This document shows, in pieces, positions 1 through 9,937 of a stretch of DNA of 64,000 nucleotides. How positions within the stretch are numbered: the stretch's first letter is position 1; every line of letters begins with the position of its first letter. A program made the translations under genes and the position numbers. Source of the DNA: Uranotaenia lowii. Its lineage: Eukaryota; Arthropoda; Insecta; Diptera; Culicidae. The notes beneath the pieces were generated by a model. That model did not search any database. It was not told where the DNA came from and worked only from the letters and a program-made list of their open reading frames with translations. Location of the stretch: NCBI RefSeq assembly GCF_029784155.1, contig NC_073692.1, positions 237,106,503 through 237,170,502 of the forward strand, in the 5' to 3' direction.

Positions 1-399
1 AATTTTATTTTCTTATTGGTTCAACATAATATTTGGATATTATACAACATCTGCAATATTCAACACAAATTTAAGATTTATGGCCATCAAACGCCTGCAC
101 GGTAAAAATAATAAACTCAGCCGCCACTTTTTTGTACGCATCTCGGACAAAAAGTGCAGGGACTCAATGTTATGTTTAATGCATTTAACTCAACTTGAAG
201 TTTAGCGTATTTAACTCAGCGTTCAGTTTAGTGCATTTTACTCAACAGAAAGTTTTTCCATGTTTTCTCGCCGGTGCGTAGAATCGTATAGGATCGTTTA
301 AATTAGCGATTTTGAAATCAGAAATTAAAAAGAGAAGTATTATTATTTTAATTTCTTTATTTAAGGGTTTATTTTAAATGTATTGCTTGCCGACTAGAT

Positions 400-1930
400 T
401 ATGCACTCGACTTTCTTGAGGGCAACGGCGGAACTGGTGGCAGCGACTCCAGCAGACTTGGCTTCATTCGGACGTTGCGAGCACCGCAGAGTACTATCCC
501 ATAGGGAACTATTCGACTATCATTACCGGAACGAAAGCCGCTATTTTCTTAAGGGTACTTTCCATGGCTGGCGATTCGTATCCGGTTAGGAATCCAACCT
601 TTCGGGATAGCTCCAGAGTTTGCTGCTGATCCTTTCGGGTGGCGGCTTCGATTACCTGAAAACGGATTACAAAACTTAATTTATTATCTGTGCTTTTAAA
701 GGATTTTTTCATTATGAACATAATTTAGAATGGGGTTTGTGAGTCTTGATTGATTTTGGTATGATTACATTTTCTAACTTTAAAACGTAAACAAATAAAA
801 TGAAATTGACTCACCCTCACCCCCAATCGATCAACATAATTTGCCTGGTGTTAGCATCGTACAGAAAGTTGGATCAGTTGGGATCCGTTCGCATGCAACA
901 TAACGTGAACAGCTTACTCAGACACAACTTCATCACCGCCCGAGGGATATAATTTCGATGCTCTTGCCTGAAAATGTGAGTTAATAAATTAATATTAGTT
1001 ATTAGGTCTAAATTGATTTATTACCTTAAGACGAAGCGTTTATCCATCGGAACTCCTGGCATTAATTTTGTAGTAGTAACGGTTCCGTAACTCTAAACAC
1101 GGGCATGTGAACGATCATCTCCTGAAAATGATCGGGGTATTTCGCTCATCGGATGTAATCCACTTCCCAGGAAAATTATAAACGTTATCAATAAAGTAAA
1201 CTCCATCAGGGAAAACATCCCACACTTAAAGCATCGACACCAAATTGACGATGACGGTGTCTGTTTCACGATGATGGGCTGAGGTGGTAGGGGAATTGGA
1301 GTAGGTTAACCAATTTTGGGTTAATTCTTCTTTTTCCTTTTCGAAGCTTAAGTCAATTTTTTGATTACGGCTTTGTTCCAATTCCAATTCTTCCAAAGTA
1401 ATTTGTGAAACGTCGATGTTACCTTGAAAATAATAAAAACGTGTCAATTACTGTACAACCAACCAATCCGCTAAATACTTACTGTTTCAATTCATCTACC
1501 ACGACTCCAACCCGCTCCGGTTAATCTTTGAACTTTTCACCGGCCTTAGTCTGGTTCTGAAGGATTTGTTTAACGATGTCCTCACCCAGGCGCCGCTGCT
1601 GATTCGGCAGATCCCGGATGCTGAAATTGGCCTAAATGTAAAGGGCATTGTTGCCTAATCAGCTGCTTTAATTTACCGGTTCATTATGAATATTGCTTTC
1701 GGACCAGATTATTCATTCGATCTTCCCGAAGGCAACGGTTGCATTGGTGGTAACAGCACACTTGGCTCCAGCCGGATGTTGCGAGCACCGCTGAGCACTA
1801 GCCCGTGGGGGACTGTTTGGCAAATTCCGCTGAAATCTGTTGGCATTAATGATTTTTGGTGATATCGTGACCGGTGCTTCAGCTAGATTTGTACTTCGGT
1901 CGCTTGGAGGACACAGGAATACTCTTCCAA
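400..1930 (-). pseudogene. COQ8/ADCK-type atypical kinase pseudogene (decayed exons)
   Basis: Minus-strand exon-like blocks appear in family order. About 1180-1020 decodes to a degraded stretch ending TTTKLMPGVPMD, resembling the TTELVSGFPLD segment of COQ8. About 960-820 contains CMRTDPN, a stop, SNFLYDANTRQIMLIDWG, matching the TDPNWSNFFYD...DFG metal-binding region. About 690-510 reads VIEAATRKDQQQTLELSRKVG then FLTGYES, matching the conserved FLTGYE block. COQ8 proteins are mitochondrial atypical kinase/ATPases needed for coenzyme Q synthesis. The conserved Trp codon is a TGA stop (plus-strand 874-876) and DFG reads DWG. Frames are broken and the C-terminus stops soon after FLTGYES. Blocks near 1690-1820 and 1520-1680 may be upstream exons but I do not recognise them. 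A diverged copy of the 1690-1820 block lies at 400-490. Splice-like borders remain, so this is probably a decayed gene copy rather than a retrocopy. Confidence 0.72.
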
Positions 1931-3026
1931 ATCCGTTCTTTGAAATATTTGTTCAGAAAATCAGCAGTACCTGGCAAATAAAAAAATCAAATAAAATAGA
2001 AATAATTTAATTTGTAATTGTTTACCTGATTCGGCAGCGGGGTGCACAGTTCTTCCGGCACCAACCCAATATCCGGTGGGGAATCAGACGTAGGTACATC
2101 ATAGTCTGGTTTCTCCTACACGTTCAGCACATCCTGCATTACCCTACGGACACCTCACTACTTACTTGATACCCTGGGGAATACCGGGAATAACCTAAGT
2201 CGACCAGGGCTGACTTGCCGGATCTCGCTCATAGGGAAAGTCCACACTCCAACGGGGATATAACCTTCCGGAATTCGCTCCGGATTTAAATATTTCGCAA
2301 ATCGGTGAAAATCGCGACAACAACGCGTCTAGAACAAACAAAATGGCAACTACAAAAATACTCATTTGAAAGTTTAATGGAAAAAACTTTTGAGTTGCAT
2401 ACAAAATAAGGAACGAAAACTATGCAAACAAAAGAAAATTCCAAAAAACTCTCGGGTGCGTAGAAAAAACTTACTCGGTAAGTTTTTGACAGTTTGCGTG
2501 TGCTCATTTGATAACATTTGCGAGTGGATTCACTCTCCCAATTGAATAAATGTGTCGAGTAAAAAGGTCCGCCACGATCGAAGATATAATTAACTGATCG
2601 GATCAAAATAATGCCCGACCAAAAATAAATTCAACGCATGATCAAAACAAGTTGATACGTACGGGCTACGATAGTGTGGAACAGATTTGCGAACTCACTA
2701 TGCCGAGATTTCTACGAAAAAAAAAAGTTCAAATATGTAGTTTGTTTTTGGCTGCCAAATTCGATGGTTTGCCCAAATTGTATCACAAGATAGTAAAATG
2801 TATTGTTCCGAGGCGTGCATTATGATTATATTTTTCTATTAAATAGAGCCGATTTGGTCACTTTCGTCCTGTCACAATGATGGGTTGCTTCGATTTCTCC
2901 ATATTATGAGCACACTGCACTTGAAATGAAGAAGAGCTTTTGTTGAGAACATTTTTTCCAAACTCAACTCAAAACCAAACAATCCATTATTAATCTGTTT
3001 TAAAGTTTTGACTATTTACTAATCAC
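1931..3026. other. Non-coding interval
   Basis: No supported gene. Two short minus-strand open frames (about 2195-2606) match nothing I recognise. The 2030-2280 stretch is richer in GC and may be further debris of the neighbouring pseudogene. Confidence 0.4.
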
Positions 3027-3029
3027 TAA

Positions 3030-3329
3030 GAGCAAGTTCACTGGTGTTGGGAAAAAGTGGTAGAAATTTTGACACTTACGGCACATTTTGAAAATTTTGC
3101 CATGCAAAAATATTTTCAAGATCTGTGGCCTTCTAGTTTTTTACAACACGTGTTGTACTTTCGCATGCTGTGATGCAAAATTAGCAATATTTCTATCACA
3201 TACGTCTGAAATAGAAACAGTGTTGTAAAAAAATACAACGCCCCAAGATCTTGAAAACATTTTTGCATGGTAACATTTTCAAATTGCCAAAATTTCTACC
3301 ACTTTTTCCCAACACCAGTGAACTTGCTC
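3030..3329. mobile_element. Foldback MITE, PIF/Harbinger-like
   Basis: A 300-bp near-palindrome. The left end GAGCAAGTTCACTGGTGTTG is mirrored exactly at the right end (CAACACCAGTGAACTTGCTC), and the arms continue through AAAAAGTGGTAGAAATTTTG and beyond, with mismatches, to a short loop near 3180-3210. TAA directly flanks both ends (3027-3029 and 3330-3332), which fits the 3-bp TWA duplication of PIF/Harbinger elements. There is no coding capacity. The superfamily call rests on the TSD only. Confidence 0.75.
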
Positions 3330-3426
3330 TAATCGTACACCCTCAAGTTGTCGTTTGGCATCCATTTGTTATCGATAAAACCAACGAAGAAATGATATAT
3401 TTCTTTGAAAACTATTAGCTCTTTAT

Positions 3427-3615
3427 AAGGCTTGTGATAGAGCTCAGTTGGCAAGTCTGTTGTCTCCTGAGCCGATATCCGCGAGTTCGAGCCCAAGAGT
3501 AAACATCGAACACAGTTGTACCGGAGAAGTTTTTCAATAACGATCCGCCAACTGCAACGTTGATAAAGTCGCGAATGCCATAAAGAGGGTAAAACGACTA
3601 TAATCGAAACCAAAA
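3427..3615 (+). mobile_element. tRNA-derived SINE (family copy 1)
   Basis: A tRNA-like head reads ATAGAGCTCAGTTGG (A box) and, about 40 bases on, GCGAGTTCGAGCCC (B box). These are the internal RNA polymerase III promoter elements of tRNA-derived SINEs. A non-tRNA body follows, ending near CGACTATAATCGAAAC and an A-rich tail. ATTAGCTCTTT flanks both sides (3414-3424 and 3616-3626), an 11-bp target duplication. A related inverted copy is at 39024-39214. It is not a functional tRNA gene because the cloverleaf is degraded and a tail is present. Confidence 0.82.
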
Positions 3616-3895
3616 ATTAGCTCTTTCTTGCCTAGTACATCGAATATCTAGGATGTAAACATAACAAGTCTCAGCAACCCAAATTGCAGTTCAAGTTGCC
3701 GAGTGTGGACGAGGCTTTAAATGTCAAAGCCTACTGAGGTTTCTTTTGTTATATTTTATAAGAAAAAAAATGAGAAGAATGTTAACAGAACTCGGATTGA
3801 CGAAAAATCTGTAAAAAATTGTATGTCAAAATTCTGTATGATCGGAGCTACAAATTCTAAATTTTCACTTAATTTATCCCACAGGATCATCGAGG

Positions 3896-4582
3896 CAGTG
3901 TTCCGAAAATCACTCAATTCTCATGAGAGACACTGAAACGCTTTCAACAGCGAGAGCAAAACCTAAACTGTCGGTTGGTTTATCTCCCAGCGGGGCAAAG
4001 ATTGTGTTCGACAGCGCTGCTCCGAGAATCAAAGAAATAAAATTTGAAAGAGAGACGTTTCCTTCTCAACTGATCGAGAAGCTACCTGATTTTCAGTTTC
4101 GCTTTTCACTCAATAACTTTTCTTGCTCACTCACTCACTCACTCACTCACTCATTCATTTACTGATCGATGATCGGATGCTGTCTGCCTGATGTATCGTG
4201 CTTTGTTGTTGCTGTTGTTGGGGAGGACCAAAATAGCCATTCAAACACACAGGCAGTGTGTATCTACATATGTATTTTCCGCTATGGCTGAAAGTACGCA
4301 GGCAGTATTAACCGATGATTGAATTTGAATGGGTGAGTGAGTGGATTTTCGAATTGGATCTTGTATCAGTAAGTGTCTCAATCACTTCTGATACATCAGG
4401 TAGTGAGCTTGAGAGATAGACTTTATGCGAATCCACTCTCACTTTTGAATCTCGTTTACATTGACTTCGCATTGTCACTCTGCCGACTCTCTAGGGAACT
4501 ACAGGCAGCAGCATTCGGCTTTGAATTTTTCCAACTAGAAACCTATCATGAGCGTTTCTTCCGAGTGATTTTCGGAACACTG
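3896..4582. mobile_element. Non-autonomous hAT-like element (687 bp)
   Basis: Both ends carry the 20-bp inverted repeat CAGTGTTCCGAAAATCACTC. The perfect 8-bp sequence CATCGAGG flanks the element (3888-3895 and 4583-4590). CAGTG termini plus an 8-bp TSD indicate a hAT-type element (a P-type element also makes 8-bp TSDs). The interior has loosely mirrored ACTC/GAGT-rich stretches, a short (ACTC)n microsatellite at about 4128-4153 and TGTTGTTGC-type runs, but no transposase. Short open frames inside are not considered genes. Confidence 0.85.
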
Positions 4583-4697
4583 CATCGAGGTTGATTGAAT
4601 GCCCGACATTATTTTATTCGAAGGCTGTTCTACTTAATTTATCGGCCTTATCGTTGAAAAGTGATGTCCTTTATAGTAACATATCGAGAAAATTTAC

Positions 4698-4919
4698 TGT
4701 TACGATGTTTCGGAGTTAAAAAATTAATATCAGCGATTACTATAACTACTTATAATTCGAGTTTATTGCGATCTCGTTTACTAGCCGCTAACCGATAAGC
4801 GCGCGCTTTTTTTGTAGGTCTCTCCACACCTGACCACTTCCTGTGTTCCTCGGTCCATCTGTCATAAAAAGGCTCCTGTCACTCAGCTGCAGATTAAAGC
4901 CTTTCGTGGTATCCCAACA
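4698..4919 (-). repeat. 3' LTR of the Ty3/gypsy element
   Basis: 222 bp, TG...CA on the plus strand, beginning TGTTACGATGTTTCGG and ending TATCCCAACA. I found no difference from the LTR at 18380-18601 when read base by base. As the element is on the minus strand, this is the downstream LTR. Confidence 0.95.
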
Positions 4920-4927
4920 TCTCCCTC

Positions 4928-5245
4928 TCAATAAAGATGATAGTCTCTGTATCGAATGGGAATGGTTCGTGTTCTAGCAGATCTCCTCAATGGAACCACA
5001 GCTTCACTCGCTTCTGCTGTTGGCATCTTTGATGTGGCAATTTTTCTCGTTGGCTGCATGTCAAAACTGTCGATCAATATATCCAAAGGAAGTTGCGGAT
5101 GATCATTCGGTGCTTCACTATAGCGACGTATCATTTGGTTTATGTGTGCTGATACAATTCGCCCGTTGTCCAACTTCACCATATACATCACGTTCCCGCG
5201 ACATTCAACCACTTCCCCCGAGCGCCACTTCGATGATCCTCGCAC
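4928..5245 (-). pseudogene. C-terminal fragment of the Ty3/gypsy pol
   Basis: About 105 codons on the minus strand that belong after residue ~1261 of the upstream frame. They contain a small beta-rich module (GEVVECRGNVMYMVKLDNG) typical of the integrase C-terminal region of gypsy elements, then a basic tail with RRSARTRTIPIRYRD before the TGA stop. The fragment is cut off from its start by the 9.27-kb insertion. Disregarding the insertion and one target-site copy, the two parts are in the same reading frame. The longer open frame running to 5482 includes foreign transposon sequence and is not a real protein. Confidence 0.88.
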
Positions 5246-5666
5246 ATGCTGCTCAGGGTTCAACACGCAGGAGTGCGTCGATTGAGAAAGAGCAAATAAA
5301 ACGCAGCTCTTTCGTTCTCGGTTCACGGGCACATTTGATTGCTCGAAATTCTCTCGAGAAATTTGTGACCAAAACGCAGATTGAAAATTTTTGAGCAGAG
5401 CGAATTCGCGCGCGCCTATTCGAGAGCGCGAGCGGTTCGGAAACTGCGTTTGCGTTTTTCTGCCGCGTGCGTGTAGGAACACCGAGCATCTACCGAGAGG
5501 ACACGGCGGCTCACCGGACGACGCGCGCGGCTCTCTTTAGCACACGGAGTGTTCGCCGTGTTTTCGTTATTGAGGGCCGACGGCATAATCTGTGCGAATA
5601 ATTAAATCAATAGATATGGTAAAACAGATAGAAGCACGCAATAGCCTTGGGAGGAGGGTTATAATA

Positions 5667-8600
5667 ATCAATGTTAGAAGTTTTAAAATACATACTAGTA
5701 ATAGTAACTAGCACTAGTAACTATGAAAAATTTACCATGCAATAGTAAAATTTCGCGAAAAACGCCAAATCAAAGAGCTTTACACAAGGATTGTTAAAAT
5801 GAATGTTAAAAATATTCTAGCCACTAGTAATAGTTACCAGCACTAGTAACTATGAAAAATTTACCATGAAATAAAAAAATTTCGCGAAAAACGCCAAATG
5901 AAAGAGCTTTACGCGTAGAATGTTAAAATGAATGTTAAAAATGTTTTAGCCACTAGTAATAGTTACCAGCACTAGTAACTATGAAAAATTTACCATGCAA
6001 TAGTAAAATTTCGCGAAAAACGCCAAATCAAAGAGCTTTACACAAGGATTGTTAAAACGAATGTTAAAAATGTTTTAGCCACTAGTAATAGTTACCAGCA
6101 CTAGTAACTATGAAAAATTTACCATGAAATAAAAAAATTTCGCGAAAAACGCCAAATGAAAGGGCCTTACACAAGGATTGTTAAAATGAATGTTAAAAAT
6201 GTTTTAGCCACTAGTAATAGTTACCAGCACTAGTAACTATGAACAATTTACCATGCAATAGTAAAATTTCGCGAAAAATGCCAAATGAAAGAGCTTTACA
6301 CAAGGATTGTTAAAATGAATGTTAAAAATATTCTAGCCACTAGTAATAGTTACCAGCACTAGTAACTATGAAAAATTTACCATGCAATAGTAAAATTTCG
6401 CGAAAAACGCCAAATCAAAGAGCTTTACACAAGGATTGTTAAAACGAATGTTAAAAATGTTTTAGCCACTAGTAATAGTTACCAGCACTAGTAACTATGA
6501 AAAATTTACCATGCAATAGTAAAATTTCGCGAAAAATGCCAAATGAAAGAGCTTTACACAAGGATTGTTAAAATGAATGTTAAAAATATTCTAGCCACTA
6601 GTAATAGTTACCAGCACTAGTAACTATGAAAAATTTACCATGCAATAGTAAAATTTCGCGAAAAACGCCAAATCAAAGAGCTTTACACAAGGATTGTTAA
6701 AACGAATGTTAAAAATGTTTTAGCCACTAGTAATAGTTACCAGCACTAGTAACTATGAAAAATTTACCATGAAATAAAAAAATTTCGCGAAAAACGCCAA
6801 ATGAAAGGGCTTTACACAAGGATTGTTAAAATGAATGTTAAAAATATTCTAGCCACTAGTAATAGTTACCAGCACTAGTAACTATGAAAAATTTACCATG
6901 CAATAGTAAAATTTCGCGAAAATTGCCACATCAAAGAGCTTTACGCGTAGAATGTTAAAATGAATGTTAAAAATGTTTTAGCCACTAGTAATATTTACCA
7001 GCACTAGTAACTATGAAAAATTTACCATGAAATAGTAAAATTTCGCGAAAAACGCCAAATGAAAGAGCTTTACACAAGGATTGTTAAAATGAATGTTAAA
7101 AATATTCTAGCCACTAGTAATAGTTACCAGCACTAGTAACTATGAAAAATTTACCATGCAATAGTAAAATTTCGCGAAAAACGCCAAATCAAAGAGCTTT
7201 ACACAAGGATTGTTAAAACGAATGTTAAAAATGTTTTAGCCACTAGTAATAGTTACCAGCACTAGTAACTATGAAAAATTTACCATGCAATAGTAAAATT
7301 TCGCGAAAAATGCCAAATGAAAGAGCTTTACACAAGGATTGTTAAAATGAATGTTAAAAATATTCTAGCCACTAGTAATAGTTACCAGCACTAGTAACTA
7401 TGAAAAATTTACCATGCAATAGTAAAATTTCGCGAAAAACGCCAAATCAAAGAGCTTTACACAAGGATTGTTAAAACGAATGTTAAAAATGTTTTAGCCA
7501 CTAGTAATAGTTACCAGCACTAGTAACTATGAAAAATTTACCATGAAATAAAAAAATTTCGCGAAAAACGCCAAATGAAAGGGCTTTACACAAGGATTGT
7601 TAAAATGAATGTTAAAAATATTCTAGCCACTAGTAATAGTTACCAGCACTAGTAACTATGAAAAATTTACCATGCAATAGTAAAATTTCGCGAAAATTGC
7701 CACATCAAAGAGCTTTACGCGTAGAATGTTAAAATGAATGTTAAAAATGTTTTAGCCACTAGTAATATTTACCAGCACTAGTAACTATGAAAAATTTACC
7801 ATGAAATAGTAAAATTTCGCGAAAAACGCCAAATGAAAGAGCTTTACACAAGGATTGTTAAAATGAATGTTAAATATATTCTAGCCACTAGTAATAGTTA
7901 CCAGCACTAGTAACTATGAAAAATTTACCATGCAATAGTAAAATTTCGCGAAAAACGCCAAATCAAAGAGCTTTACACAAGGATTGTTAAAATGAATGTT
8001 AAAAATATTCTAGCCACTAGTAATAGTTACCAGCACTAGTAACTATGAAAAATTTACCATGCAATAGTAAAATTTCGCGAAAAACGCCAAATGAAAGAGC
8101 TTTACACAAGGATTGTTAAAATGAATGTTAAAAATATTCTAGCCACTAGTAATAGTTACCAGCACTAGTAACTATGAAAAGTTAACCATGCAATAGTAAA
8201 ATTTCGCGAAAAACGCCAAATGAAAGAGCTTTACACAAGGATTGTTAAAATGAATGTTAAAAATATTCTAGCCACTAGTAATAGTTACCAGCACTAGTAA
8301 CTATGAAAAATTTACCATGCAATAGTAAAATTTCGCGAAAAACGCCAAATCAAAGAGCTTTACACAAGGATTGTTAAAATGAATGTTAAATATATTCTAG
8401 CCACTAGTAATAGTTACCAGCACTAGTAACTATGAAAAATTTACCATGCAATAGTAAAATTTCGCGAAAAACGCCAAATCAAAGAGCTTTACACAAGGAT
8501 TGTTAAAACGAATGTTAAAAATGTTTTAGCCACTAGTAATAGTTACCAGCACTAGTAACTATGAACAATTTACCATGCAATAGTAAAATTTCGCGAAAAA

Positions 8601-9690
8601 TGCCACATCAAAGAGCTTTACGCGTAGAATGTTAAAATGAATGTTAAAAATGTTTTAGCCACTAGTAATAGTTACCAGCACTAGTAACTATGAAAAATTT
8701 ACCATGCAATAGTAAAATTTCGCGAAAAATGCCAAATGAAAGAGCTTTACACAAGGATTGTTAAAATGAATGTTAAAAATATTCTAGCCACTAGTAATAG
8801 TTACCAGCACTAGTAACTATGAAAAATTTACCATGCAATAGTAAAATTTCGCGAAAAACGCCAAATCAAAGAGCTTTACACAAGGATTGTTAAAACGAAT
8901 GCTAAAAATGTTTTAGCCACTAGTAATAGTTACCAGCACTAGTAACTATGAAAAATTTACCATGAAATAAAAAAAATTCGCGAAAAACGCCAAATGAAAG
9001 GGCTTTACACAAGGATTGTTAAAATGAATGTTAAAAATATTCTAGCCACTAGTAATAGTTACCAGCACTAGTAACTATGAAAAATTTACCATGCAATAGT
9101 AAAATTTCGCGAAAAACGCCAAATCAAAGAGCTTTACACAAGGATTGTTAAAACGAATTTTAAAAATGTTTTAGCCACTAGTAATAGTTACCAGCACTAG
9201 TAACTATGAAAAATTTACCATGAAATAAAAAAATTTCGCGAAAAACGCCAAATGAAAGGGCTTTACACAAGGATTGTTAAAATGAATGTTAAAAATATTC
9301 TAGCCACTAGTAATAGTTACCAGCACTAGTAACTATGAAAAATTTACCATGCAATAGTAAAATTTCGCGAAAATTGCCACATCAAAGAGCTTTACGCGTA
9401 GAATGTTAAAATGAATGTTAAAAATGTTTTAGCCACTAGTAATATTTACCAGCACTAGTAACTATGAAAAATTTACCATGAAATAGTAAAATTTCGCGAA
9501 AAATGCCAAATCAAAGAGCTTTACGCGTAGAATGTTAAAATAAATGTTGGAATACCTCTGCAACTAGTTATAGTTACCAGCACTAGTAACAATGAAAAAT
9601 TTACCATGTTATAATGATTTTTCGCGAAAAACGCTTAATCAAAGGTTCTAAAGATTGTTCAAATGAATGTCGAAATATTCTAGCTGCTAG
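5667..9690 (+). repeat. 129-bp satellite array, forward arm
   Basis: Starts of CCACTAGTAATAGTTACC at 5821, 5950 and 6079 give a unit of 129 bp. Units contain ACTAGT palindromes, TAGTTAC...GTAACTA as a 7-bp inverted repeat, and the palindrome TTTCGCGAAA. Variants such as TTTACGCGTAG, ACATCAAAG and AATAAAAAAATTT mark subtypes. The marker AATTGCCACATC recurs near 6923, 7697 and 9374, i.e. spaced 774 bp (6 units) and 1677 bp (13 units), showing block duplication by unequal exchange. The last units (9540-9690) are more divergent. Confidence 0.97.
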
Positions 9691-9937
9691 AAAACACATG
9701 CAATTATGGTCACAGAATGCATGCACACAACACTCAACTCAGTTTACATGTTAGTGTCAACAAATTTTCAATGAAAACAGATTTTTATTAGTTCTACATA
9801 TGTGTAAGCTTTTTCGTTTTTTTAGAATTCCGGGTCAAATGTCGGATCTTCGATGATGTCATAGTTATTTTCAAATAATAGATTTTTTTCTAATATTTCC
9901 GGAGACAAGTTGACACGGAATATGATCAATATTTTTT
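9691..9937. other. Unique spacer between the inverted satellite arms
   Basis: About 250 bp of AT-rich sequence separates the two opposed arrays. It has no open frame of note and no obvious promoter. It begins about where the last divergent forward unit decays (AAAACACATGCAATTATGG) and ends in ATTTTTTCGTTTTTCGCGAA, where the inverted array begins. Confidence 0.7.

Noticed and set aside
3427..3615. A functional tRNA gene
   Set aside because: A and B boxes are present, but the cloverleaf cannot be completed, and a body, an A-rich tail and a target duplication show a SINE. The same applies to 19320, 21440, 37110, 39024 and 61315.
4928..5482. A 184-residue protein on the minus strand
   Set aside because: Only the last ~105 codons belong to gypsy pol; the start of the frame lies in the inserted DNA transposon.
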